Shown: positions 1 through 11,654 of the stretch, in pieces
How the letters are laid out: every line of letters begins with the position of its first letter
Numbering within the stretch: the stretch's first letter is position 1
Assembly (NCBI GenBank): GCA_038277395.1
Contig: CM076197.1
Span: forward strand, 73,069,348 to 73,133,347
DNA length: 64,000 bases
Reading direction: 5' to 3'
DNA from: Dryocosmus kuriphilus
Lineage: Eukaryota; Arthropoda; Insecta; Hymenoptera; Cynipidae
Made by a program: the position numbers and the translations under genes
The notes under the pieces: model-generated
What the model was told of the DNA's origin: nothing
What the model saw: only the letters and a program-made list of their open reading frames with translations
Database searches by the model: none

Positions 1-2239
1 TAAAAAAATTTTTTAGTGTTTGAAATTTACAGATACCACTTATATTGTGTTGAAAAAGATAATGATCAAGGTAAAAGTTCAATACTTTAGAGCTCAGGAT
101 TTCTAATATCACTTCAAAGTCTGTTCCACAAGTTTTTTGTCCATTCACGCACAATAGCTATTTTAGGATAAAAATCGAAAATAATTATTCAAACTATTCG
201 TAAGTAACGCGGACTAAAGATTTTAATGTTATGCTTACAAAGATTTTAATATAGTTAAAAACCGATATATCGACGTGAAAATCAAAATAAAATAAATTCT
301 GAAAATGGTTATTTTCCCTATATTTTCGTATATTTTTACCCGCTCTGCATATATTTTTAAAATAGTATTGAAATTCTTATTTTTTATCATGGTCGAAAGT
401 CGCGTAACCTCACCTCAGGTAGAAACTATTTCTGTTCAAAATGCATACCTATCACAATAATATTCCTTGATCTCTTAGTTTAAATTTTTATGCTCTCTAA
501 CGTCCAATTACGTAAAAAAAATATTTTAGCCGTTTGGAAAATTATTTTTCTCGAAAATCTCATTGTCTGGAATGGCCAATTTTTTGGTAATAACCATTTA
601 AAAAACAAAACGACTATGAATGAAAAGGATTGAAACAAATTACTATTTCTACCTACACCGAAAGAAAAATAAAAAATCTCAAATACTGATATTAATAAAC
701 AACTAAAAATTGAAATTTTGTTTTCTGAATCGCTGATGCAATTCTCTTTTCGTTTATATTCAAAAATGTATCTATTCCTATCGATTTTATAAAATATTCT
801 AAAGATTATTGAATTCTATGGTAAGATACATATCGAACATCCTTAAATTAGGATCTTAAATTAAAACATTGTCTTTATTTTCATACTAAAAATGTTTATA
901 CCCAAAGATCCAAAATGCATGTCCGATAATATTAAAAATTTATTAGAATAAGTCCTTTGAATATTCAGAAAGTTCAAATAAAAGAGAAAAAACATAATAA
1001 AAAGGACGCTCTCATACTTCAGATATTCAAGCTTAAAATATTCTACTAATGTGTAACGAATGACTGTTTAAATAAAAAAGAGAACGTAAATTGACCATTA
1101 TGAAGTGAAATCCTACAATTTAGAGTGATCGCTATCAGGATTCCGTGCCTGGGGGCTATAGATATAAAAAAGAAATTTACCGTTCCTCATTCACCTCCAC
1201 TTTTTCCATGTATTTCTCGGCCTTCTATTTAACTAAATATATTCACCGCTCGGCTAGCTTTTAACTGAACGACGTCTATAAATGTGGATGAAGAGGTAAA
1301 GGTGGGTGGTACTAGTAGGAAGTTGAAGGGAGTTCGAGGGAGTTGGTAGCGGTTGAAACGGCTCAGAGTATTCGCGTTTTATGCGGCCAAAACCAACGGA
1401 GATCCGTAAGAGATAGCAGAGGATAAAGCATTATTGCGTATAAAGATCTGCACTGTGTGTGCGCAATTAAACCTCGAGGGTTTTGGATAGGGGTAGCTGC
1501 GGAGCAAGGGGCGAACCTTATTCGAAAGGGGGAAAAGCGATAACTACAGACTAAGATAAGAAATCATCGAAGTTTTTCAAAAGGAAGATAAAGGGATTTT
1601 GTTTAGAGAATATCAAATATATTCGTCATGGAAATCTCAAGATTTCTTTTGATTTTTTCAGAAATTATACCTAATTTCATGATTATCTCTGATTGCTAAT
1701 GAATGAATGAATTGATTACAGGCCATTCATTTTAAGGCAGAATAATCAGTAATTTGGAAAAATTGAGAATGTTAGGAACGTGTGCCGAGAGACGGAGAGG
1801 CTGTCTGGAGATAGCGAGCTCATTTATACCTGGAACGTGCCTGCGAAGTAAAACTGTTGAAAAATGATATCCGAACCCCCCCTACCCGCCAGTTTCATCC
1901 CCATTTTCATTCGCTATTCCTACCCTATCCTCCATTTCGTACTTTTCACCGTAGGAAATGCAATTTTTTAATACACATTATGCGCGTATTTATAACGCGG
2001 ACCGAGTTTACTTTGTTCTTTTGCGTTCGTTGCGATTAATTATTCAATCATTTTTCAGTGTGACCTATTGTACAACTCCCGCTGAAAAATCTCTATTCTA
2101 CGATTATATTTCACTGAGGGAATGTAGCGCCAGAGGAATACACTTTTATTATGACATGCCTTTAATTTTTTACTCAAAGGAATTACTGTTTACTCATTGA
2201 GTTTAAGAAACTTTAGTAGTCGTTCATAGGTAGAAAAGA
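1..2239. other. AT-rich intergenic DNA, no gene seen
   Basis: No ORF here has recognisable protein motifs; the two overlapping short ORFs near 1857-2200 are low in complexity and look like chance. The stretch 1140-1560 is clearly GC-richer than its surroundings and contains purine-rich runs, which could mark a regulatory element or the edge of a non-coding exon. Nothing more specific can be read from the sequence. Confidence 0.6.
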
Positions 2240-2561
2240 AAGCACTGGGTCAGAGGTACTCTTGATGAGACAAATATGAAACATCTTTTGTAATTTTAAC
2301 ACAATCATGTCATTGTATTTCTTAATTGATTACAAATCATATACGATTTTCTTTTTAGATAAAAGTTTAGATATTGAGAGTAAGTAGAAAAGGATGTATT
2401 GTGTCAGACATCCACATGACAAGACAAATATTAAAATTTTAACACAATCATGTCACTATATTTTCTCGTTGATTAAAAATCATATACAATTTTTTCTTTA
2501 GATATAACTTTAAATATCGATCATAAGTAGACAAGGTTGTATTGGGCCAGACATCATCATA

Positions 2562-3334
2562 CGAGGCATGTCCAGAAATTCGCGCCGTCATTCGCGTCGT
2601 CATTTCGAGCGTTACGAACGCGAAGGCGATGATTTTCTCTACTCTATTGTTACTGGAGACGAAACTTGGGTTGCCCACTACATGCCTGAAACTAAGAGGC
2701 AGTCTCAACAATGGCGCCACATCTTGTCACCCTCCTCCAAGAAATTCAAAACCACAATTTCAGTCAAAAAAAACATGACATCCGTGTTTTGGGACCATAA
2801 AGGCATAATTTTGATTGAATATCTGCCTCACGGGGAGACCATCAACGCGGCAAGATACTGCGAGACGCTGAAAAAATTGAAAAGGGCGATTCAGAGTAAA
2901 AGGAGGGGCATGCTGACGAAGGGAGTCTGCCTGCTGCATGACAATGCCAAACCTCACACGGCCAACGCCACGAAGCAATTCCTAGACTCTTTTGGATGGG
3001 ACGTTTTGAACCAACCCCCGTATTCCCCTGACCTGGCCCCTTCAGATTTCCATCTCTTCACTTCCCTGAAGGTGCACATGGGTGAAAACAAGTTTCCAAC
3101 GGACGAGGAGGTGAAGGGGGAGGTGGAGAAGTGGGCGAAAGAGCTGGCGGGAGACTTCTTCGAGGCAGGCATCAAAAAATTGATCCCGCGGCTCACCACT
3201 TGCATCGAGAGGGATGGTGACTATGTCGAAAAATAACTCACATATGTACAAGTGTAACCAACTATGTTTTTGTTTTAATAAATTTTTTTTAGGCCTACAT
3301 AAATTGAGTACACTTACTTTCTGGACGCGCCTCG
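2562..3334 (+). mobile_element. Internally deleted mariner (family 1, copy 1)
   Basis: The element has terminal inverted repeats: 5' CGAGGCATGTCCAGAAA and 3' (reverse complement) CGAGGCGCGTCCAGAAAGTA. TA dinucleotides flank it at 2560-2561 and 3335-3336, the hallmark of Tc1/mariner insertion. At the 5' side the TIR runs straight into sequence matching the transposase start of the other family copies (ATTCGCGCCGTCATT), then jumps to the catalytic region, so most of the N-terminal DNA-binding half has been deleted. Two other copies of the family lie at 44560 and 62802. Confidence 0.9.
2568..3236 (+). pseudogene. mariner transposase, C-terminal catalytic part
   Basis: This 222-codon ORF carries the mariner DDE/D catalytic core. 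Visible motifs are VTGDETWVAHY (first Asp near residue 30), LLHDNAKPHTA (second Asp) and PPYSPDLAPSDFHLF (third Asp). The spacing between second and third Asp is 34 residues, the D,D34D signature of true mariners. The C-terminal LIPRLTTCIERDGDYVEK is typical of the family. The helix-turn-helix paired-like N-terminal half that binds the TIR is absent because of the internal deletion; full-length family members have about 345 residues. The ORF start lies in TIR sequence and is not a genuine start. It cannot make an active transposase, though the catalytic domain itself is uninterrupted. Confidence 0.9.
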
Positions 3335-4420
3335 TAGCAAGACAAATATGAAATCCCTTTTTTAATTTTAATACAATTATTTCATTTTATTCTTCAGTTG
3401 ATCACAAACGATATACGATTTTCTTTTTAAATATAACTTTAGATGTCGATCATAAATAGAAAAGGATGTATTGGGTCAGATATCCTCATGGTGGGACAAA
3501 TATGAAACCCTTTTTGTAATTTTAACACAATCATGTCATTTTATTCTGTAGCTGATTACAAATTATATATCTTTTTCTCTTTAGATATCGATTTAGATAT
3601 CGGTCATAAGTAGAAAAGGAGGCATTGGTGCAGACCTCATCATGAAAAGACAAATATCAAACCCCTTTTGTAATTCTAACGCAATGATGTCATTTTATTC
3701 TGTAGCTGATTACAAATCATATACATTTTTCTCTTTAGATATAACTATATATCGACCATAAGTAGAAAAGGAAGCATTATGTCAAACATCCGCATGACCA
3801 GACAGCTATTAAAATTTTAACACAATCATGTCGCTGTATTTTCTCGTTGATTACAAATCATATACAATTTTTTCTTTAGATATAGCTTTAAATAGCGATC
3901 ATAAGTAGACAAGGTTGTATTGGGCCACACATCATCATGCCAAGACAAATATGAAATCCCTTTTTTAATTTTAATACAATCATTTCACCTTATTCTTCAG
4001 TTGATTACAAACGATATACAATTTGCTCCTTAAATATAACCTTAGATATCTATTATAAATAGAAAAGGAAGTGTTGGGTCAGACATCCTCATGGCGAGAC
4101 AAATATGAAAAACCCTTTTGTAATTTTAACACAACCACGCCATTTTATTCTCTAGCTGATTACAAATCATATACCTTTTTCTCTTTAGATATAACTTTAG
4201 ATATCGATCATAAATAGAAAAGCAAATATTGGGTCGGATATCCTCATGACGGGGCAAATATGAAACCCCTTCTTTAATTTTAACGCAAACATGTCATTTT
4301 ATTCTCCAGCTGATTACAAATCATATACATTTTTCTCTTCAGATATAACTATATATGACTGAGTCAGATATCCTCATGACGCGACGAGGAAGGTATGAAG
4401 CCGCTTTTGCAATTTTAACA

Positions 4421-6548
4421 AAATCATGAATCATGCATAAATTCAGATAAGCTCCAAACAGAAATTATTAATTAGCCTGCACTCCAGCAATGGAAATACT
4501 TCTAGCGACACCTGAATAGTGACTTACTTAAAGTTTCCTCTGAAGAGGCAAATAAATTGAATCGTGATTGAAATTCTGATTCGCTTCTCTCCATTTTGAA
4601 AAAGACCTAATGGCTCCTACTAGCAGAGCAGAGGACGTGCCGTAAGTTTCAAGTGGTCCTTGAAAAGTGACGCTGTACCAATTTTAAGTATTCAGTCCGT
4701 CTGACCAGGAGGATTTTACACGGAGGAAACGGAGCGTGAGGAGGTGTGGGTTGGAGCGGCTGAATTCCGAGGTAAAAAGAACTGGACGAAGGTTAGATTA
4801 ATGGTTGAGAAATGCAAATTGTCCGGGTAACCCCTGGAGCACTGGTGGACGGTGGAGGAGTTGGGAGGTCCTAGTGGGTGGATAACGGTGTCTCACCCGC
4901 TTACTAGCCAGCAAAAACCCCTTAGAAATATATCGTAGGTCATTTCCCTTGCTAAACTCGAGAAAAAAAATTGCAGCGTGGAACCGGTTTCCGTTCCTCC
5001 GCCTCGCTACCATCCAGTGACCCCTTGTGGCATCCCGAGACACCAACACCCTCCTCGACGGCTAAATACCCCGAGATGTAACATGGAAGGCTACACGGTG
5101 TTACCAAACGAACTTTTGCGGTTTTAAAGTATATGCCATGGATGTAAAGCACTGAAATTGACGTTTTTTAATTAGCTGGATGTATCTTTCATTTTAGGGG
5201 TACTCTGTTCCATGCCATGAACTAATCAATCATTTTATTGAATAAGAATTTTTATTAGACTAAGGTACTCTTCCTTTTTTATTTTTTTTACCTTAGTTGA
5301 ACTTACTAAGTTTCTTTATTAGGTTACCAGTTCATGGATTTTCTCTCAAGAAGAATGCTTTTATATTTGTAGCAAGATGTTCCCTTATTTAAGGTTCTTA
5401 ATAATAACTTTATATTATAAAAATATTTCTAGATTAGTCTTCGACAAAGAGATCTTAAAACCAAGAGTTTCTATATCGTCCAACAGCTTTATTATCCCCG
5501 ACTGACATTCTAACTATTGGAGTAAATTATTTATGAATCTAGATGTTACAGCTGGTTTCTTCCATCTAACCCAGTTTTAGTAATACTGAATGTTACTAAT
5601 ATAATATTCAGTATTACTGAAAATAGGACATACGATCAAAAAAACTAACTGTGAGATCTAGATTCATTTATTCACATTAATCGAAAATGATTTAACATCA
5701 AAATATAGATGACTTATTTTCCTTTCAATAAAACGTATTTATGCATGTTATGTAGCAGAAATGATTTATCAGAAGATTTAACAAAAGCTAACATTCTCTT
5801 ACTTTTCACACGAGCATTTTTTTCATATTTGATTCAACTTTGTATGTAAGATTTTAATAAAAAGATTAATTATTTGAGCGTAAAGAATTTTTATTATATT
5901 TAATTTTTTTAACATCTTCCTATTACTCTACATAAGGGTGGTTCAAGAAAAGCTTTACTTTCATTCCATAATGGTACCCCTGCTAATTTTTCTTCTCGGT
6001 GTCAAAGTAATCCTTGAGTTCTGAGAGGTTAAAAAAATGAGAGGTTTTGCAGGGCCGATTTTTGAACGAAATTCTTATTTATAAAATAATATTTAGGTGT
6101 CCAAAGGAGTTTTTTTTTGTGTGAATTGTTTGGTTTTATTGATTTTTTTCCTTTTTCCTTTGGAATATTTCATTTTTTGAATTTGAGAGCTCTTTTTGTT
6201 GCACTTAGAAAGTGACATCCTGTCTTGTTGTACAACTTGCAGTAAAAAATGGCTTCTTGTTTCTCTATATTCATTATTCTTTAATGGTTTATACATTCTA
6301 AATTAATTATAATTAAACAAAATGTTGCAGTAACAAATTAAAATGCAATGAAAAATTTTACAAAAAAAAAAATTTTTAATTCAAAATATTCCGCGGGAAC
6401 ACTAATTATTGCGTTAAAAAGCTTTAAGGGTTATATGGCCTTTAAAAAAATGAAAGTTACCAAATTGGTCCTACTTTAAAAAAAGAGAAAAAAAGAAAAA
6501 AGAATTATCTCTCTCTATCAAGAAAAAAAATTTATTTAGAAAAATGAT
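4421..6548. other. Intergenic DNA with one GC-richer island
   Basis: No gene is supported. The part 4600-5110 is GC-richer and less repetitive than its flanks and could be a conserved non-coding or regulatory segment. The short ORFs there (4798-5049 and 4952-5152, minus strand) lack recognisable motifs. The rest is AT-rich with poly-A/T runs, and contains a small hairpin at 5575-5622. Confidence 0.5.
5575..5622. repeat. Short hairpin (17-18-bp arms)
   Basis: TTTTAGTAATACTGAAT is followed, after about 13 bases, by its near-perfect inverted copy ATTCAGTATTACTGAAAA. The arms are AT-rich and the loop is short. It may be the relic of a palindromic MITE; nothing indicates a terminator or RNA gene. 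Confidence 0.6.
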
Positions 6549-8281
6549 CGGATCATGTCATTTCTGCGGTAAGCCACATCTGCGGCAAGTAAAAATATAT
6601 CAAGTCGCATCATCAGCAAGACATATTTGCGGCCTGGCACATGTGCGGCAAGTCATTCCTGCATCAAGCCATGTCGCGACATCTCAAATTTTAGAAAATA
6701 TAAAATCCAGTTTAAGGGGACAAAAATGCATGAAATCACATCAGTGGTGAGTCACATCTGCGGCGAGACACTTCTGCGGCAAGCTATTTAACCGTTGATT
6801 TTGTTAATAGATCAAAATTTAAATTTTGAAAAATAGTAAAAACTGCATTTTTTAATTAATTCTGTTCAAATAGTTGTCAATTGTTATTGATTGATAGCAA
6901 GGAGTAATTGCTAAATAATGGGCTAAACGATTGGCTTTAATTTCTTCAAAGAAATGTGGAACTTTTGTTAATAAATGTATAAGATGATAAAAATGTCCTA
7001 ACAAAATTTTTATTAAATAAATTGGAATTATTCGGTTAGGTTTAATAATGTATGTTAAAACCTTTTACTGATTTTTTTGCGTTAAAAATTCAAACTTAAA
7101 AAACTACAATATCAACTCAGCTTTTAACATAAAAAAATCGATGAAAGGCCTCAACATACATTATAATAATAAACAGTATTATTGATTGACATTTAAATGT
7201 TCTTCAAAGTGTAGAAATTAGACATTTACATTTGATCACGATGAAATAACCAAGATTGTAGGTCGAAAAATGTCCCAAAAGTGCATTTGTCAATTAAGTT
7301 TCATCATAAGTACCTGATGTGGATAATTGTTTATAAAATTTGTTTATAAAATAAGAAAATTATTTTTAAAACTTTCAGTAATTCAATCGGGAAACATTTT
7401 TTCAATAAATTGTTCAAATTTAGTGTGAATCAACTGAAGAATCATAGCCAATACCGACAAAACCATTTTCATAATCTTATTTGCTTATAGCAAATTCAAT
7501 AAACTTTTTAACATCTGCACTGCTACTAGAAAACTCTTTTAGATAGTTACTTCACTTATTCTACATATTTTGGAATGAATCCATGTACTTTTCAAAAAAC
7601 AGTATTCTTCAAAATTCAAACAAAATTTCTTTCCCGTTTTTGTTTTTAAATAAAAAATTGAAATCTCTCTCAAAAATTTTCTCTACGAAATGAATACAGA
7701 ATCTCCTGAGCTTTTGTTTAGAAAAAAAGTTCAAATCGGTCAGTAATTGTCTTCTAAACCTCAATTGGTTTACAGACGTTTTTTTGCCCTACTGTGAGAT
7801 GTGACTCGCCGCTGATGTGACTCGCTGCATTTTTGCCACTTTAAATTAGATTTTAGATTTTCTCAAATGTGAGATGTCGCGATTTAGCTTGCCGCAGATG
7901 TCATTTTCCGCAGATGTGATTTGCTGCAGATATGGCTTGCCGCATATATGGCTCGCCGCAGATGTGACTCACTGCACGTTTGGCACTTTAAATTGCATTT
8001 TATATTTGCTCTGATATGAGATGCCGTGATGTAACTTTTCACAGATATCACTTGCCACAAATCAGACTTGCCGCAGATGTGACTTGCCGCAGATGTGACT
8101 CGCTGCTGATGTGACTCGCAGCATTTTTGGCATTTTAAATTAGTTTTTATGTTTTCTCAAATGTGAAATGACGCGATGTGGCTTACCGCAGATGACAAAT
8201 GCCATAAATGAGACTTGCCGCAGATGTGACTTGCTGCACATGTGACTTGCCACAATGAATTTCTGCGTGTGACATGATCCG
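6549..8281. mobile_element. Non-autonomous foldback-like DNA transposon with motif-array ends
   Basis: Both ends start with CGGATCATGTCA in inverted orientation (left end at 6549, right end at 8281 read on the minus strand). Each end is then built of many imperfect copies of a CACATCTGCGGCAAGT-like 16-bp motif, forward on the left (6549-6785) and reversed on the right (7795-8281). The right array also contains repeated TTTAAATTAGATTTT blocks, giving higher-order units of about 150-170 bp. The interior (6790-7790) is AT-rich and has no transposase ORF, so movement would have to depend on another element. A clean target duplication is not visible (GAT versus GAC flanks). Confidence 0.7.
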
Positions 8282-9299
8282 GACCAATAACTTTCAGTTC
8301 TTTAAAATGTCACTAGAATCCTAATTTTGATAATATGAAATAACTATTTTCTTAAACAGACTTGAATATTATTGTAAGGCTCCATTCTGTTTTGTATGTG
8401 AGACTATAAGTCAGTAAAATACTATAAATTATATATGTAATTCTACAATATGTTCTCAAGATGTTCTCCAAAGTTACAAGAATCTGAAAAAAATACCCTT
8501 ATAAATTAAACCCACGAATTTAAAAAAATCCTTAACTTAAATAAATAAGCACCTCATTAGGTAGTTCTTGACGATTACACATTAATGCGTAAGAAGGTTT
8601 ATGTGTGGTATGAGGGCAGAAAAGTGGAAGCGTTGGAGAACTGAGCAGCCGTTGAACTGCAGAGGCATAAGAGTCGCAAAGGATGGAGAAGGAAGCGCCA
8701 GTTAATAATCGACGATAGTTTATTTTTGCGTATGGATTAAGCGCCTCCGATTTATCGACCGGATTCATTCATTCGCTTTGTTCGCCATCCGACTTCGTTC
8801 CCGGTTCCACATATTAAAATCCCGATCTGTATATCTTCGTGGCAGGACCAAGAGAAGAAGTCGGACAAACCAGTCATAATATTGTGCAAACCTTGTTTTA
8901 ACTGGACGGGAAAGTTTTGTTTGCTCAATAATCCTGCATTTTTATTACAACCAAAGAAAGCAAACTCTGCTTTCTGTTCTATCGATTGCTTCCCTTTTTC
9001 AATCAAATGATATAATACCGAGGTGTTCAGTCTCCTTTTACAAACACCCGATTTTTTAAATTTTGAATTAGGGAGTTGATTATCGTAATGAACAGTGTTC
9101 AAGTATCAAGAGTCAGTGGTTGGAAGGAAATGTCAACAGTTATAGGATGTCAAGGGTCCAATTTCACAGTTCCTGAAGTGAAAAGTAATTGAAGAGCCTT
9201 TCAGTTTATTTTTCTGACATTTTGGTTTCGCCGGAAGTTTCTTCAATTTTGTCATTTTTATACCAGGTTAACTATACATGTGATAAAGTAGGATGTATC
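8282..9299. other. Intergenic DNA, no gene supported
   Basis: The section 8570-8830 is moderately GC-rich and non-repetitive. A 116-codon minus-strand ORF (8752-9102) has no recognisable domain or convincing composition and is not called as a gene. Nothing else stands out. Confidence 0.5.
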
Positions 9300-9590
9300 A
9301 GCCCCGAGTCGAAATTTTGGTCCTATTTTGAACCTGCAATTCTAGGACTTTACTAGGTTTAAGAAGGATCTATACAGGACTTATTTATGTACGATTGAGG
9401 TCCTACTTTAGTCCTCCTTAGTCCTGCATATTTCCACTTTCAGCACTTTTAGGTCTAAAACAGGACTAATGACGAGAACCTAATATGGACCTGCCAGGTC
9501 CTGCCCAAGTCGAAATTTTGGTCCTATTTTGAACCTGAAATTCTAGGACCTTACTAGGTTTAAGAAGAATCTATACAGGACTTATTTAAA

Positions 9591-9765
9591 ATAAATAATT
9601 TTTATATGCACAAAAATATCACATTAATCAATAATCTTACATACAAATTGAATATATATATACTTGTAACGCAAAAAAACATATGATTAATGTAAATTCT
9701 CATTTGTACGTAAGATTATTGATCTATGTAATATTTTTGTGCAAATAGGAATAATTATTTATTTA
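9591..9765. repeat. Imperfect ~170-bp palindrome inside the 9303 element
   Basis: The left arm (about 9591-9652) includes GCACAAAAATATCACATTAA and ATCAATAATCTTACATACAA. The right arm (about 9698-9765) has these in reverse complement with a handful of mismatches. It is probably a small palindromic MITE inserted in the larger transposon or part of its interior. It lies in a transposon, so a functional microRNA precursor is less likely. Confidence 0.65.
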
Positions 9766-10234
9766 ATGAGAAGAGGCGGGAGTGAAGTTTCATCCATTTT
9801 AGATAAATGCCCCAATAGCCACTTATTTTTTATGCAATATTTCTCTGCACATATAAATTATTTCTTGTTATGGAGAAAATGAGCAAGTAAAATTGTATTC
9901 ATTTTTAAGAGTGATGCCTGAAACGAAAAATTTTGGATACTAATGAGCCGCGTGAAGATTTTCATAGTCGATTAATATAATGGCTTTGCGAAGCTCTTTA
10001 CCTGGGGCGATTGCTAGAAAGATTGATCAGCGACCTATGTCAGAACGGTGTTGTGGGAAGAGTGTGTGTGTGTCGTTTGAATGAACAAAACACGATTTCT
10101 AGATTGATCGAAAACCTATCCTTTCTCCTACACATCCTTTACTTACCCATATCACATAAAGTCCTTGATCCCCGGTAGTATAACGAGGCTAGAGCCCAAG
10201 AAGTTAAGTTTACCGCGGACGGAATTTTGCCTAA

Positions 10235-10266
10235 TTGTATAATAATAATAATAGTAATAATAATAA
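10235..10266. repeat. (ATA)n microsatellite
   Basis: A run of about ten ATA/ATAATA units with one interruption by G, within the interior of the non-autonomous transposon. Confidence 0.8.
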
Positions 10267-10532
10267 GCACAGATACCTACAGAACCAAAACAGGTCATCA
10301 AAAATGTACATTTAAACGCGAAGGACTTAAAGGGTTAAAGCAGGACCTAAAACAAATAAACAGGACGTACCAGGACCAAAGTAGGACGTTAAAATTATTC
10401 AATTTTGTTGCGGATCGTCCATAGAGGTACGTAGAAGGTCCAAAGTAGGACGAAAAGGGCGGCGCAGGACCAAAATAGGTCTTGATTGAGTTAAGCAGGT
10501 TCAAAATAGGACCAAAATTTCGACTCGGGAGC

Positions 10533-11654
10533 CACGCTAGGTATTGGTACCGTGTAGATATTGATAAACACAAATGTGTCTGTGTTCACAAGTTTTTGCA
10601 CTTTTACGAGCAGAAGGTGGCACTCGACTTTGACGCATACGGATACCCAGGGAAACGTATGAAACGAGTAGAGAGCACTTTATCCAATCTGATGCAAACA
10701 TCGGGCGGCCATCCAGAGCGGTAGCCACATTTTTATGCAATAACGGACGAGTATTTTGCAATTAGCACATTCTTTAATCCAGGAAACTGCTAAAAATTTT
10801 CGTAGGGCACAACTTTTGTTAGTGCCTGGAGGCTCGGCACTTTGGTGACTCTCGGTCAGCAACGATCCCAACTAACATTTCCGCAAATGTTCCACAGCTT
10901 TAGAGCGACCAGTTGTACTTATGTCCATGTGTATAATTAAATTCGTGTGTTTACGGAAATTCTTGTATGTACTAAAATTCATGCATGTTCTGAAATTCAT
11001 ATATGGATTCTGCAATTCATGTATGCGGTTGTAGTTTGGGTTGGTAGTTGTTACGAGTGTAAATCCCCGATGAAGTTAATGTGGTGTGGGAGCTGGAGGT
11101 GGCTTGACAAAGAAAAAAAAATAGGGGATGGGGGAATGGAGCAGAAAACGAAGAAAAAAGAGAAGAAGGGGTCGAGAGAAGCTGGGTACACTTATTTTCA
11201 TTCGCGGTACCTCAGTCGGAAGAGAGTCCTGCGGGAGGACCTCGCAGTCTCATTTGTTACCCTTAATGTCCTGCTACGGCTGCCTCGCCCTCTGCGACCT
11301 CTCCACCGTGGTCGGTAGATCTTATGCTGGGATAGGGTGAAGGCACACTCCAGAAATAATCCAGAAATTATGGGAAATCCTATCGAGTAACTCGGCAGCT
11401 ATGATTCACCATGCTGCTCTCGGAAAGTAATAATGGAGAACGTATCGCTTTCTCCTTCATAAACAGTCGACGCTCGTTTCTAATTGGCTCGATCGCTTCA
11501 CTCTTAGAGTCACGAGCTTCGCAATGTGCAAATCAACTTTACTTAAACCATAACTTTAGCTATTTCTCATCTGCACTGGCGTTAAGCGGAGTACACTTCA
11601 TCTTTCTTTCCTTTACTGAACTTCGTTTCTACACTGAGAGGTGATTGAGATTGA
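10533..11654. other. Intergenic DNA with a short tandem repeat
   Basis: No gene is supported. At 10939-11026 about five diverged units of 17-20 bp (AAATTCATGCATGTTCTG-like) lie in tandem. The region 11200-11345 is GC-richer. Overlapping plus-strand ORFs at 10947-11340 read through the tandem repeat and a lysine-rich purine tract and are not believed to be coding. Confidence 0.5.

Larger units (their letters stand above)
2240..4420. repeat. ~150-bp tandem repeat array (about 11 diverged units)
   Basis: The unit reads roughly GGTCAGACATCCTCATG, then a GACAAATATGAAACCC block, TAATTTTAACACAATCATG, a GATTACAAATCATATAC block and TAGATATCGATCATAAGTAG. The phrase recurs near 2251, 2404, 2549, 3476, 3630, 3781, 3924, 4079, 4233 and 4365, giving a period close to 150 bp. 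Units differ by many substitutions, so the array is old. One unit is split by the mariner at 2562-3334; neighbouring uninterrupted units show the original empty site. Confidence 0.85.
9303..10529. mobile_element. Non-autonomous DNA transposon, ends CCCGAG, 3-bp target duplication AGC
   Basis: The left end CCCGAGTCGAAATTTTGGTC and the right end are exact inverted copies over more than 30 bp. The flanks are AGC on both sides (9300-9302 and 10530-10532), a perfect 3-bp duplication. Inside each end, short TAGGTCCTACTTTGGTCCTG-like words are repeated, in opposite orientation on the two sides. The left end also carries an ~80-bp direct duplication (9305-9387 and 9507-9590). CCCG termini, subterminal arrays and a 3-bp duplication fit a deletion derivative of an EnSpm/CACTA-type element; the large element at 31931-41876 also begins CCCGGG. 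There is no transposase ORF. Confidence 0.8.

Noticed and set aside
6549..8281. Regularly spaced short repeats resembling a CRISPR array
   Set aside because: The motifs are imperfect, closely packed without spacers, and occur in opposite orientations at two ends of one element in a eukaryotic genome; this is transposon structure.
8752..9102. 116-codon minus-strand ORF
   Set aside because: No domain, no splice or promoter context, and a start in AT-rich DNA; it looks like chance.
10947..11318. 123-codon plus-strand ORF
   Set aside because: It begins in a short tandem repeat and runs through a purine-rich tract that creates a Lys-rich stretch; no family resemblance.
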